A stretch of DNA of 64,000 bases from Maratus speciosus (GCA_963932465.1 OZ010799.1:285396083-285460082), one strand, 5' to 3'; positions 1 through 11,046 are shown, numbered from the stretch's first letter. Numbers and translations are program-made. The notes: generated from the letters alone by a model not told the origin.

Positions 1-560
1 ATATTACTTACCCATTTTTTTATTTACTTGTATTGATGACTTTTAAGTTATATTTAATTGTTAGTTCCCATCTATGAACACTGTTTAGATGAGGCCTATA
101 GATGTCTATGAAGGTTAGTATTGCAGTAAATCTAGAGATCCTACCTACACACCTTCCAGGTTGTGTAATATTTAAACGGAGCTTCTGTCTGTAAAATAGT
201 CAATGAAACATCGTCTTCATTTTGAAAGGCCTATCCAATGATATGCCACTCAATAAGGTACGTAATTTTTTTTCGTCTCTACCGCCATTTTGTATTTTAC
301 GGCCGTCATTTTGATTTTATAAAATCAAAATCTAGCCCATAATCGTCGGACGGTTAAAACGAATCGATAGAGCCTTATTCATTAAAATTCATCCAGTCGT
401 TGGGGTGTTTCGAGGGTATAAAGAAATCCATATATCCAGATACGCATGAAACACATAACCCTTCTGGCAGTCGGGTAAAAACATAACTGATTTGTGAAGA
501 CCTCTAAATATCGTCTATGATTCTTGATCAACAATATTGGTAAAGGGATTTTCCACTTTC
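1..560 (-). repeat. Dispersed repeat G, copy 1 (window-edge truncated)
   Basis: Read on the minus strand, this stretch aligns almost throughout with 51120-51715 on the plus strand, so the two copies are inverted and about 51 kb apart. Shared landmarks are an AGGGTTATGTGTTTCA block, a degenerate TAT/ATC-rich microsatellite-like run, an ACCGTCC block followed by an AAAATGG/CGCC pair, and a tail ending in a run that matches ACTTAAAAGTCATCAATACA. Both copies contain stretches open in one frame, but the frames and the stops differ, so I see no coding function. The layout suggests a non-autonomous DNA element, possibly Helentron-like. The element may continue beyond position 1. Confidence 0.7.
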
Positions 561-1519
561 TATTTACAAGTGCGGCCGTCAATGAAGGGGTGAACACCTT
601 GAAAAAAAAAAAACAATGAAAAATGGCGATAACAAAAATGTCTTGAAGGGAAGAAAGAGGAAGAAAAAACCCCCGCAAATATGTACTTTTTATAAAGGAA
701 ATTCTTTTACAACTAAGTAATATAAAACTGGACTTTATACAACAGTTCTTAACCCTCCGACTGTCTTGGAAAAGGGCAAAATTGTAATGTTGTTTTCTCT
801 GCATTTTGTTTTAAATGCTAAAAAAAGTGATTCTTTGAACATTTTATAAAAAAAACTTAATAACGAATATGAATGCAATCCTTGGAAGTATTAATCATTG
901 TTCAATGTACTAAAAATATATTAAATCAATAGAATTATATTACTTCAAATATTGCTTGTATTGCAAGGCATTGCCAAAAATTTACATTTGTTTTAGATAT
1001 CAATATGTGAGAAATTTTCTTTTATATTAATTGAACAACTTTTATATAACATGAACATGAAAAAACACATTTATACTGAACAGGATAAACAAAAATTGGA
1101 GTTTGAATAAAACTTTTCATTTTCAATAGATACACTTGACGAATTTGTTTGGGTCGACTTAACTCTCTTAGGGACAAAGTACTTGTGTTGCTAAAATGTT
1201 TAAGTGATACCGTAATTTATGAACAAATTTATTTGAAAATAAGTGAAAGCTTTCTCATCTAAATTATAGAAGCAAAAAATAATATTTCAAATTACTGGCA
1301 CCATTATGATACTAGGGATTGAAATTGAGATGGTTCTCAAATTTCCTGCTCAACAACGCGAAACTTTCTTACGCATTTTCTGACTAAGTTTTAACACCTT
1401 TAGAGGGTCTTTTTTTTACACAATAAACTAACTAGTTGAATGTGCCAATCCCAAAACTTTCCTCTATCTCATGTCAATATTTGATTTTAATTAGTTTTAT
1501 TAGTATTTTTATTAGAATT

Positions 1520-1990
1520 ATGCATAACTTCATACATTTTTCGATGGTACAATATTGAAAATTGCACAAAAATCGCTATTACAGTGCCCCCTACCGGCGA
1601 ATTTTTTTCCAAATTCAGGGAGGATCTTCTTGCCATGGCCAAAAATATACACAAAAAATTTGGATCAATTCTATGCATAAGTTCATACACTTTTCGATGG
1701 CACAATATTCAAAATGCACAAAAATCGCTATTACAGCGCCCCTTACCGGCGGATTTTTTCCAAATTAATGGAGGACCTGCTTGCCAAAGCCAAAAAGTTT
1801 TTAAAAAGTTTTGCTTCATTTCTATGCACAACTTCATACAATATTTGATGGTACAATGGCGACACACGAACGTATGGACACACGGACAGACAGACATTTT
1901 GTGAGAGACATATGTGATCTCTGACCCCTAAAACGTGTAAATCCGTCGAAAACCGGAAGTTGAAAAAAAAATATCGGTTACAGAAAATAC
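1520..1990 (+). mobile_element. Tandem-bearing dispersed element with GACA-type microsatellite
   Basis: A unit beginning ATGCATAACTTCATACA recurs at about 1520, 1673 and 1824, giving a period of 151-153 bp. The third unit is cut short and runs into a GGACACACGGACAGACAGAC microsatellite near 1876-1895, then a unique tail. Monomers followed by a GTCY/GACR microsatellite and a short tail is the plan seen in the larger families A and B of this window. I do not see a convincing 3' hairpin here, so the Helentron-like label is only an inference. Open frames on both strands follow the repeat and are not gene evidence. Confidence 0.6.
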
Positions 1991-2044
1991 TCCATAAGAA
2001 AGTAAAAATAGGGAACATACACCACTTTTCCCCACTACTAAAAT

Positions 2045-3330
2045 ATTTGCCTTTTATAATAGAAACTAGAAAGGTAGCCCGTCAAAAATGACGGAAATTT
2101 AGATATAAAGATATATACAACTCATGTGCAAGAATATGAGTTTTCTCACTTGTTCCTCAGTGATAGATTAAAATAACACATTAAAAGAACGAAACACATT
2201 TATGAAAAACTGTGTACAGTAGAAGACCACTAATCTACACAGTTTGGTTCCAAGTGTTATGCAGATTTGAGGCTTTCTGCGGTCATGTCTATTCAATCTT
2301 TGTTTACATTTTTTTTTAATTCATATATTGGACAATTTAGATTGTTAAGCCTTAAAAATAAATAAATTTTACACTTGAAGTAAGGTAAAAACTATTAAAT
2401 TATCGTATACGGTTTCATGAAATGGTATTATATGGTATTATGTGTGTGTGCTTCACGATCTTGGTTACGACGTTGGCGAAATTGGCTGCAACTTGTCATA
2501 ATCCTAATAGTGTGGGCCGCTATAACAAAAAAGTAACCAATTTTTAGTAAAATTTCTGATATAAAGTAGCTTTCAAAAACTTGTGTAAAATTGCAGGCCG
2601 TTCTCGTGTTATGTCAGTCCTAAGAATAATATTTCTAACACTGAAGAGTTTCCATGTATATATGAAATTTAGAAAAGCTTCTCCAAAAGAAAGGTCCTGA
2701 AATAACATTGTAATTCCTCTAACTTCAAAGTTTAATCGGGCCCTGATGTTGTTTACTGAAATCTAATAAATACAGTTATTTTGAATATTACAACAGAATT
2801 AAACAGTTAAACTTATTTAACTTAAACCCGCTGTTACTTCCCGATGTTATTTTTTACTATTAAGAAAGAAAATTATTTAAATTTTTCAAATCATGCATTT
2901 ATAATTTTTTTCCGTCTTTAATAACTAAATAATGAAAAAATATGCTTTTGCTCTGAACTCATAAATATGACAATAAAAAAATGTAACTAAGAGACATTGC
3001 AAAATTAAATCTTTGTGATTTCAAACCATAAACAAACGATACCGCCACCATTTTACCTACTATGATGTCATTAGAATATTGTCTATTGATTGTTGGAGAA
3101 CTTACTTTGTGGATGATTACCTCAATGATTTAAATTTTTTTTAAGTTTCACAATGAATGAATCACTTGTGTTTGTTTAGGTTTATGGAATGAGATATTAA
3201 GCTGTGAACCTAATTTCAACTAAAGTTATCCAAGGATATATGTATTTTTAATTGAAATTAAAAACAATGCTTTGATCTCGAAATAAAAAGTTTTAGTTTC
3301 TATAATTGGTTATTTCTGTTAATTATTTAT
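2045..3330. other. AT-rich stretch without a recognised gene
   Basis: No open frame of useful length, RNA gene or clear terminal repeat was found. The sequence is rich in A and T runs, with scattered short repeats such as a duplicated TATGGTATTA near 2425-2445. Nothing here can be assigned a function by eye. Confidence 0.5.
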
Positions 3331-3841
3331 TTAGGTACTTTTCCATTATAGCGCATTTTTAAAAAAAGCTTGGCGCAGTTCGGGCATCAGAAAGTGAGAT
3401 ATGTTGCCAAAATATATAAACAGCTATGAAAACAAATCTAATGAACTTTTATTTTTGTTTATATATGCACTTATATACATAAAAAAATCGTTTCTAAATA
3501 TATATAATATTTTTTTATATACAAAGTACGGCACAGATTTCAGATATGAACCGGGATAACTAACTGGCGCCAAAATAGTGTTATTTTGCCTGCTATTGTT
3601 TCTTATTTATTAATAAATTGTTTATTTACTTTTATTTTCTGTTTTTAATTATATAAACTGTTTTGTTCTATACCTATTATTCAAACTTTTATTTAATTAT
3701 AGTTATTTCCTTTTCAAAATGATAGCAAATAATTTAAAAATATATAAGTAACTGGTATTCGAAAGAGAGATTTCTGCTAAACTGGCGTCAGAGAAAAACC
3801 ACGCCAACCCCGATGCGTATATGACATCTGTGCAAAATTAC

Positions 3842-4050
3842 GGCACAGATGTCATATTCGCCCCATATTGGCACGATTTTTTTTCTGACGCCAATGTCAT
3901 ATACACACCGGGTACTTAACTCTCGCCAAAGTGTCGTTATTTTGCTTGATATATGGTAACCCGGATGTTGTTGTTTATGCTGTTGATGTTTTCGCCAAAT
4001 TGGCGTCGGAAAAAATCGCGCCAATATGGGGCGAATATGACATCTGTGCC
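3842..4050. mobile_element. Short hAT-like MITE with 8-bp target duplication
   Basis: The ends are inverted repeats of roughly 50 bp that open GGCACAGATGTCATATTCGC and close with its complement. They flank a short centre that includes a GTTGTTGTTTATGCTGTTGA segment. The octamer AAAATTAC sits directly on both sides (3834-3841 and 4051-4058), which is the duplication length expected of hAT-type transposition. Immediately upstream of the left octamer is another end of the same type (TATATGACATCTGTGC), so this copy appears to have landed against an older one. A second copy is at 5149-5327. There is no coding capacity. Confidence 0.8.
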
Positions 4051-4144
4051 AAAATTACTTCTGTTAAAAAATGGGTAAAAAAAATATGTAAAAAAAATAA
4101 TTAAAAAATGGGTAAATAGCTTTTTTTACATTAAATAAAGGTAC

Positions 4145-4408
4145 TTGTTAGTTATCCCGTCGACCAAATTACTGTCGCCAAATTGTAAGATTAAATGCCA
4201 ATAATGGTTGACATTAAACATGATCATGTGTTTCTTACATCATCAAGTGATTTTTAATTCGACGTTATATTTGTATTTTTATTAATGTTTTGCTAATTTA
4301 ATTGATCTTTCGTTGTTTAAAATAAAAATTATGTCAATTCGTATAATTTGGCGAGTGGTTTGGCGATTTATATAATTTGGCGAAACTGGTCGACGGGATA
4401 GCTAACAA
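4145..4408. mobile_element. Small TIR element with GTTAGYTATCCCGTCGACCA ends
   Basis: Inverted ends of 22 bp at 4145-4166 and 4387-4408 differ at about one position. Inside each end lies an AATTTGGCG-type motif. I could not identify a clean target duplication. A related end (GGGATAACTAACTGGCGCC) lies at 3555-3573, suggesting an older partial relative. Non-coding; superfamily unknown. Confidence 0.6.
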
Positions 4409-4539
4409 CTACCTAAATAAATTGCATACATATGGAAAAAATTGCTTGTGAGTATGAAGCAGTAAATAGGTTGTCAGAAAATACGTTGGCAAACTTCTTT
4501 CTCGCCAAGCAACTTTTCTCCGAAGTTTTGTACATAAGC

Positions 4540-5083
4540 AATAATTGCTAGAAATGCATTTTTAATTATGATATGCGCTTTTATGTTTCACTACATTTAT
4601 GCATACTATACTGTGTGTATAAATGCTACAGTTCATATGCAGGGCTACACAAAGGAATTCGTAAGGGTTACTGAGTATGAGAATAAATTGCTTAAAGGTG
4701 GTTTTTAAAGGAGTTATGCGTTTTTACGCTGAACTAAATTTAGTTTACTAAGAAATGTTTGTAGAATATAGATAAAATAATATACAGGGTGAATCAAAGA
4801 ATTGGATACATAACCGTCTATGGATGATAATATCTGGAAATGTGATTTCAGTAGTTTTAAGAGTAGTTTAAATTAAATTTTGGCTAAATAGTGGCATGTA
4901 ATAACGATACTATTGGCTATGGACGGTAACTGCTGAAATCAATTTTTAAATTTTTTTATGCGTCTTCTAAAATGTTTACTTAGTTATCTTATTTCCCCAA
5001 ATAACGAAGTTTTGTTAAAGCATTCAGGATGTGTTGGAAAGTGTTTCATATTCTATGCTTAACGCATGATTTTTCTTTCTTCT
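4540..5083 (-). mobile_element. Family A Helentron-like element, copy A4 (5' part only)
   Basis: On the minus strand the 5' end lies near 5083 (AAGAAAGAAAAATCATGCGT), followed by the subterminal repeat AACACTTTCCAACAC and then monomers carrying the CAGGG-CACA type landmark at about 4640 and 4783. The sequence matches 38225-38990 closely, including a TTGCTAGAAATGCATTTT block. The microsatellite and the 3' hairpin seen in copies A1 and A3 are missing, so this copy is truncated where it meets the composite module ending near 4530. Confidence 0.65.
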
Positions 5084-5148
5084 TTAGTCTTATTTTGCAT
5101 TTATTTTATTCTTAATTTTTTAGTCTTATACTGCTTTATAGAAACTTT

Positions 5149-5327
5149 GGCACAGTTGTCATATACGCCAATTTGGCGAAAACATCAACAGCAAAAACAA
5201 CAACATCCGGGTTACCATATCAAGCAAAATAACGACACTTTGCCGCCAGTTAAGTATCCGTTGTGTATATGACATTGGCGTCAGAAAAAAATCGCGCCAA
5301 TATGGGGGCGTATATGACATCTGTGCC
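5149..5327. mobile_element. Short hAT-like MITE, second copy
   Basis: It shares the GGCACAG...CTGTGCC ends and the inner blocks of 3842-4050. The centre is inverted relative to that copy (it reads ACATCAACAGC...ACAACAACATCCGG on the plus strand), as can happen for a nearly symmetrical foldback element. The flanks GAAACTTT (5141-5148) and GACACTTT (5328-5335) match at 7 of 8 positions and read as an aged 8-bp target duplication. Non-coding. Confidence 0.72.
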
Positions 5328-5420
5328 GACACTTTAATATTTAATTTTTAAACTCTTCGCTCCACACCCCTTACATGTAGTATAAACTATAACACAGATA
5401 GCGCAAAATAATAGACAGTT

Positions 5421-6130
5421 TGGTACTTTTCCACTGCAGGAGCTTTGGCGTTTTTTTACAAAAAGCTTGGTGTAATTTGGGCATCAAAAAGTAAGATTTG
5501 GGTTCGTTTCCGTTATACGGATACCTTTGTCGCCAAGCGTAATAGATGGCGCAAAATGAAAATCACGTGAATTGAAGCATTTGAAAAATAAAAGAAAAAA
5601 CATTGTCGATACTAAAGTGAGCATTTAAAAAATATAACATTTGAAAATTCCAGACTTTAACGAACTATTTCATTAAATCACAATTATATACTTAAAATAA
5701 GTGAACAAATAACTGTTATAAAATAAAGCAATAAAATAAAACTCATATTAAACTGCTGGCATAAAATTAAAAATATCTTTTAGCATTTTGAAATAATTGG
5801 CGCATTAGCATACATTTTGGCATGGTGTCCGTATAACGGAAAAATATCGAGATTTGTTGTCAAATCATATAAACAGCTATGAAAACAAACTTGATGAGCT
5901 TGTTTGTTTGTTTTATATGTTTATTTTATATGTATATTATTGATGTTTTTATGTACAAATCACATCTGTTTCTTTATAAAATTAGAGAAACGTCTTTTTT
6001 ATATTAAATAAACCGTATAAATATCGAAAAAAAATGCGTGTGTATATAAAATGAAACAGTGGATAGGTTCCCAGAAAATATGTTGCCAAATTTCCTTTTT
6101 CGCCAAGGCTGGGAATGTACCTAAAGCACA
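5421..6130. mobile_element. Composite host module, copy 2
   Basis: This is the second copy of the module described at 3331-4530. It opens TTTGGTACTTTTCCACTGC and closes near a GGGAATGTACCTAAA block, so its outermost bases may themselves be an imperfect inverted repeat. It is split by the insertion at 5501-5848; once that is set aside, the remaining sequence runs parallel to 3395-3450 of copy 1. Confidence 0.5.
5501..5848. mobile_element. 348-bp TIR element with 8-bp duplication
   Basis: Terminal repeats share a 15-bp core, TTCCGTTATACGGAYACC trimmed at its edges, at about 5507-5525 and 5824-5842. The flanks AAGATTTG (5493-5500) and GAGATTTG (5849-5856) agree at 7 of 8 positions. Copy 1 of the host module near 3398-3420 has the same surrounding sequence without this insert, so it acts as an empty site. 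An 8-bp duplication points to a hAT-like mechanism. Non-coding. Confidence 0.7.
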
Positions 6131-6329
6131 TTAAAATCGCGCAGTTAGGAGCTCACACAGTACAGCGTCGTCTATTGGCGGTTATTTTATTAGTAGCATC
6201 GGGAGGAAGATGTAAAGATGTACTTTAAATTCTCACTCATAGATTTTGAAAAATATCTTAAAAGAGCGGAGTTTAAATTAAATTTCGGTGACCTCCTTTA
6301 TGAAAGATTAATGGTTTTAAATGGGAATT

Positions 6330-6373
6330 TCGCCAAATTAGCCAGCTATCACCAAGTTGGCTAACATTTGGCG
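6330..6373. repeat. Long imperfect hairpin built on CGCCAAAT
   Basis: CGCCAAATTAGCCA is followed 14 bases later by TGGCTAACATTTGGCG, giving a stem of about 14 bp with a bulge. It reuses the same CGCCAAA motif that marks the nested elements upstream. It may be a minimal remnant of one of them with its centre deleted. No transcript evidence can be seen from sequence. Confidence 0.5.
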
Positions 6374-7176
6374 CTACTGTGGTAACCCTGCATTAGCTTT
6401 TTTCAACAATTACTCATTTCAATGAGGCGGTCCTACCGGAATCGTGAGGGACACACAGAGACTTGGATTTTATATAAATAGATATGTCTTCCATTAAATA
6501 AAGCGAATATTGCAGTTTAAAATTAGAGGTATAGAAAAGCTTTTAGAAACGAAACAAGCAAATACTTCTTTCGCGTACGGTGTACGGGTAAACCTATTAA
6601 GGATTAAATGTAAAGGCATAAAATTGACATGCATAACTATTGAAGCGATTTGGAATGATATAATGTTTTCCATTTATTGTTTAAATGAATTTCTTATCGT
6701 GTTATATGCGAGTCTTGTAATGCCACGTCAAGTTTTCCTCCTTAACCTTTATGTACTGGATTATGAATTCATGAAAATTTTATCTTCTATAGCATTTTTC
6801 GTTAATTGTTTAAACTATATTAAAAAATTTACATAATCATTTAATATATTTTAGAAGGATTGAAGGATTTAGGATGATGATATAAATTTGAATGTAGAAG
6901 GATTTTGTGCAATATTTATAACTCCACTCAAATCTTTTATTTTAAATATTTTTCTTAGTATTTTTTAGGATTAGCAAATGTACAAATATAATGTTCTTAT
7001 AATAGAAATATAGAAATATTTCCGAATTAAAAAATACCGCTCCCCCTTCCCCCAACACCAAGAAAGCTGAAAATGTGCGAATGCAAAAGAAATCGTCCTT
7101 TTAAAAATATTTCTGTTTTGTGTAACCACTAATGCTTTTGAAACAAGATAATGTAATTCATCTATAACTCATTCTA

Positions 7177-8035
7177 ATAGTCCAAGAGCTGTTAAACATT
7201 TTAGGGAAGGTATTTGAGGCACCCTGAAAATTTGTGCAGCACTTCTTTTGTAATGCCTGAATACAAAATCGAATGTCTGGCTGAAGGATCGTGGCCCAAA
7301 ACCTGTGCCAGACAAAAAATGGCACTTGACACGTGTCTGGCACAGTTTTTGTGCCGACTAAAGTGTCTGTCATTTTCAAAATATTTTTTTCTAAGCATAA
7401 ATATTATTGTGCCTCAATCTCAGCGTGCCTCAAATACCTTTTTTGGGTAGTCAAAAAATGGCACTTGACACGTGTCTGGCATAGTTTTTGGGCCGACTAA
7501 AGTGTCTGTCATTTTCAAAATATTTTTTTCTAAGTATAAATATTATTCTGTTTCAATCTCAGCGTGCCTCAAATACTTTTTTTTGGGTAGTGTCAAAAAA
7601 TGGCACTTGACACGTGTCTGGCACAGGTTTTGGGCCGACTAAAGTGTCTGTCATTTTCAAAATATTTTTTTCTAAGTATAAATATTATTCTGTTTCAATC
7701 TCAGCGTGCCTCAAATACTTTTTTTTGGGTAGTCAAAAAATGGCACTTGACACGTGTCTGGCACAGTTTTTGGGCCGACTAAAGTGTCTGTCATTTTCAA
7801 AATATTTTTTTTCTAAGTATAAATATTATTCTGTTTCAATCTCAGCGTGCCTCAAATACTTTTTTGGGGGGTGTTGTCAAAAAATGGCACTTGACACGTG
7901 TCTGGCACAGGTTTGGGGTCACGATCCTTCAGCCAGACATTCGATTTTGTATTCAGGCATTACAAAAGAAGTGCTGCACAAATTTTCAGGGTGCCTCAAA
8001 TACCTACTCAAAAATGTTCAACAGCTCTCCTACTA
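7177..8035. mobile_element. TA-inserting MITE with long TIRs and an internal tandem array
   Basis: Inverted arms of about 130 bp (roughly 7178-7310 and 7900-8035) share AGAGCTGTT-AACATTTT, GGTATTTGAGGCACCCTGAA and CTTCTTTTGTAATGCCTGAA. Between them is a tandem array with a period near 141 bp. The same host sequence without the insert is present at 54560-54600, where the ATTCTA and AACTG flanks are contiguous, so the insertion point is fixed to within a few bases and contains a TA. This supports a Tc1/mariner-type origin, although the terminal bases (TAGT) are not a standard family signature. The 60-146 codon open frames here come from the repeat. Confidence 0.8.
7321..7900 (+). repeat. Tandem array, period 139-144 bp
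   Basis: GGCACTTGACACGTGTCTGG starts units at 7321, 7460, 7602, 7742 and 7886. Units are nearly identical and end in a CTCAGCGTGCCTCAAATAC block and a variable T run before GGGTAGT. The first and last units merge into the inverted arms of the host MITE, so the array appears to have been amplified inside the element. TGACACGTGTC at the start of every unit is a perfect 10-bp palindrome around CACGTG. Confidence 0.9.
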
Positions 8036-8129
8036 TAAACTGCATTACAACTAATCGATGTATTAAATGATTTTTTTTAAAGTTATTTTAATGGAACTTG
8101 TAAATACCGTCAGTAGATAAAGGTTTAAA

Positions 8130-10040
8130 GTGCCGCGTTAGAAATTCGGTTCAAAACAACTCCACTTGGACAGTTTATTTTAAACGGTATTCGGCCTTTA
8201 CCATAAAACGGAGAGAGCCATATTTTTACCTATATTCTGAGTAAAAACATCCGATACTTTCATGGGTTTCCAAACAATAATGAATTCAGAAATATGTCAG
8301 AAATCTGTTTCTTTGGATTTGGGAATATATTTAAGTGATCTATATGTTATCACACCGACCTTCAAGGAATTAAAAGGGTTTTTCTATAAATGGTATTTGC
8401 TTGTATCTCATGTTTCGGAGTTATATTTATTTTAAATTTTAAATTTTAAATTTTAAAAGTCCAATATATTTAAATATCTACCTGCAAGACAGGTTACATT
8501 TTTAATGAGAAAATCAGCATTTCTATCCTCTGTATCTGAAAAAAATTTACTAAATTAGTAAATAACTCTTTAAATAATTTTTAATTGTATCAAAATATTC
8601 AAATTTCTCTCTTTTTACCGAACAATTTAGAACAGCACTGTAATATCAACTTCAAATACGCATATAAAACTGTTTTGAAAGATTATACGTATCGATATGC
8701 AATAAAAGAAAGTTTTTGGTTGCCCTTGCATATATTTTTTAATTAACTGATAATTATCTTTGCTATTTTATAAAAAAATGTATCTATGTACATATATTAA
8801 AAATTTAATTAATTGCAGAAACCTTATTTTAAATAATACTTTGCCCAAATTGTTAACATTTTCACGAATGAGATATACTTCGTTGTTAGACACGGATAAC
8901 TATTAGCATTGCCAGGCTATGTAACGTCACTATCACGTTATTTTGTCAAATCTGCAATAAAAGCTAGAAGAAAGGAAAACCGTAATTAATTATAAAAATA
9001 ATAGACAGATACAGCGGATAAGAGACGGAAAGACAGAAAATCGTTAAGAAATGTAAAAAATACTATGCACTTTAACAACATTAATACCAGTATACTATCC
9101 ATATACTAAACATTTCTTCTTTCCTTTAAAAATTAATATTGAAAACAACTCACTCATTTCAGTAATTGGTAGATTTTTATCATTGAAAGCAACCAAGCGT
9201 TATACTTTTTGGAGAGGATGTTTTAATTAGTCTTCATTTTACATTCTAAGATATCTGTAACGACGGATAAATTTGTGCGAAAAAAAAAAAAAAATCACCT
9301 CATGAAGCAAAATAAAAGAAGTAAACCCCATTTAAAAAGACGATGTTGGGGTGAGTAATGAGGCATGAAAATAAAATGTATTTCGTACCTTAATTCTTTT
9401 TCAATGTAAAGTTTTTCACTCATCGGATTTTTTTCTTTTCTCTTTTAAAATAAATGTATTAAAATCCAAAAGTAAAAAAATAAAAATCCGAAACAATGTT
9501 ACTTTTGGACCAAAGGGATTTATTGAATTAATATGCAACGCAAACAATTTAATTTGCAGGGTGTTTTAGAAATTTTCATCATCTCATTTATGAAGAAAGA
9601 AGAATGAAACAAAAAAAAATTCTTGTCGATCGTTTTAAGGTTATTCTTACATTTGAAAATTATAGCTTACAGTTTGTAACACGGAGAAAAAAATATATAT
9701 ACACACACAAAAATATCCCAGAAAAATTATAGGCAAGGTCCGTCAGCAGAGATTCCAGTCATACCCCGTAAAAAAATCCGTATCCAATTACCAATCCGTA
9801 TTTTTGCTGACAGATGGGCTAGAACTGTAAAAATATGTGGATTGCCCTTAATTTTCTAAGTATCTAAAGGATAAGGCCGCTTATTTAATGGATCAGAAAT
9901 TTTCGTCAAATAAGGCTGTTAGCCGTGAAAATTGAAGGGCAAATGCTCAGAAATTTACAGTTTATTTCTGAGAGTGTAATGAGAATATGTATTAACGAAG
10001 AATTAACAAACGAAACTTATTGTAAGTTTTGAAAATTAAT
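8130..10040. other. AT-rich stretch without a recognised gene
   Basis: No convincing coding frame, RNA gene or bounded mobile element was found. It contains a short (TTTTAAA)n tract near 8430-8458 and an A14 run near 9277. Around 9720-9990 is a slightly less AT-rich patch with inverted words, such as GTCAGCAGAGATT against ATTTTTGCTGAC, which could be an old MITE. Confidence 0.45.
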
Positions 10041-10082
10041 CAACACTGTTAAAAACTTCTGTAAAAACACAGAAAAAAAATC

Positions 10083-10325
10083 GAGACTCTCTGTAAATTT
10101 ACACTAGCTCTTGGTTAAATGCATTCGATTGAGTTTCTCGGTCAAGACTCTCCGTAAATTTACACCAGTTCTCGGATGCATTCGATTGAGTTTCTCGGTC
10201 AAAACTCTCTGTAAATTTACGCCAGTTCTTGGTTAAATGCATTCGATTGAGTTTCTCGGTCAAGATTCTTTGTAAATTTACATCAGTTCTCGGTTAAATG
10301 CATTCGATTGAGTTTCTCGGTCTCG
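10083..10325 (+). repeat. Minisatellite, ~61 bp x 4
   Basis: Units start near 10085, 10146, 10203 and 10264 with ACTCTCTGTAAATTTAC and end GATTGAGTTTCTCGGTC. One unit is 4 bp shorter in the middle. The CTGTAAATTTACA word is the same subterminal motif found at the other end of the host element. Confidence 0.85.
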
Positions 10326-10971
10326 TTTTACAGACATTTCCCTTATCTTGTACCTAATTCCCTGTAGGGATTTTCATGTTTTTATTTAAAAATATTTTCA
10401 TCTTTGTAAAAACTTGTAATTCAAATAAACACTTTTAAAATTCTTTTGAAATTTTATTAAAATTAATAAAGAAGAAAACTTAGTTTCATTTCTTTTTCAT
10501 TTATTTATTTAGTTAGAATCATAATACATTTAAATGCATTGCTTTTATAAGAATTGTGATATAACCATTATAAGTATTTTTCTTTAATTAATCTGATTAT
10601 TTTGGTAAATATTTTACAAAAAAGTTAATTGCCGATAATTACCGATATATTTAACCAGTGTTAATGAAAAAATACACATAAATTTCGCATTATTATTATT
10701 TAAAAATTCCAGTATATCTTCAGATATTAAAGAAGATAATTATTGAGAAGAAGCAATTTCTTGATAAATAATTCCGTAAATAAAGGATTAAAAAATTAAA
10801 TTTGATTTTAAAAAATAATAGGTATTATGTATCGGTCCAAACTAAATTTAAATAAACCATTTAAGAAATTTTCTAACGAATATATTTGAAGCGAAATATT
10901 TGAAAAGCACAAGTACAATAGATTTTCCCCCGCTTTATTATAAAGGACATCCTTTATACACAGCACCAACA

Positions 10972-11046
10972 GCTCCTATGGCGCAGTCAGTAAGTTGTTT
11001 TTCTCCTGCCAGAGGTCTCGGGTTCAAACCCCAGACCGGCCAAAAG
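10972..11046 (+). ncRNA. tRNA-like SINE head
   Basis: The sequence has an A-box-like TGGCGCAGTCAGTA at 10979-10992 and a strong B-box-like GGTTCAAACCC at 11031-11041, with an acceptor-like GCTCCTA start. The spacing between the boxes is about right for a tRNA promoter, but the anticodon arm does not fold cleanly and there is no credible acceptor-stem partner, so it is unlikely to be a functional tRNA. It is best read as the 5' end of a tRNA-derived SINE, with the AT-rich body following to about 11150. It lies inside the CACTG-ended element, which implies either a SINE insertion or capture. Confidence 0.65.

Larger units (their letters stand above)
3331..4530. mobile_element. Composite host module, copy 1, with nested insertions
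   Basis: The start (a TTAGGTACTTTTCCA block, then AAAAAGCTTGGCGCAG and GGGCATCAGAAAGT) and the middle (AAACAGCTATGAAAACAAA near 3418) match 5421-5960. The end (a CAGAAAATACGTTGGCAAA block, then CGCCAAG near 4475-4510) matches 6070-6110. The two modules therefore look like copies of one element, each opened by different insertions: 3842-4050 and 4145-4408 in this copy, 5501-5848 in the other. TTTGGCG or CGCCAAA recurs through the module and in the elements nested in it. Superfamily unassigned. Confidence 0.5.
6746..8124 (+). mobile_element. piggyBac-type MITE, copy 1, interrupted
   Basis: TTAA at 6742-6745 and 8125-8128 flanks an element whose ends read CCTTTATGTACTGG and, inverted, CCTTTATCTACTG. 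Two full relatives occur at 53033-53524 (opposite strand) and 54157-54664, also inside TTAA. With the inserted MITE at 7177-8035 removed, the length is about 520 bp, close to the 492 and 508 bp of the others. TTAA target sites and ends starting CC are the signature of piggyBac transposition. Open frames inside are not conserved between copies, so there is no transposase. Confidence 0.8.

Noticed and set aside
382..804. 140-codon minus-strand open frame
   Set aside because: Lies in repeat G. The homologous copy at 51.1-51.7 kb breaks the frame with indels, and no domain or composition signal supports a protein.
7614..8054. 146-codon open frame with repeated segments
   Set aside because: It is a reading of the 141-bp tandem units plus one MITE arm. 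Each unit encodes the same peptide only because the DNA repeats.
10972..11046. Functional tRNA gene
   Set aside because: A and B boxes are present, but the acceptor and anticodon stems do not pair properly, so I call it a SINE head.
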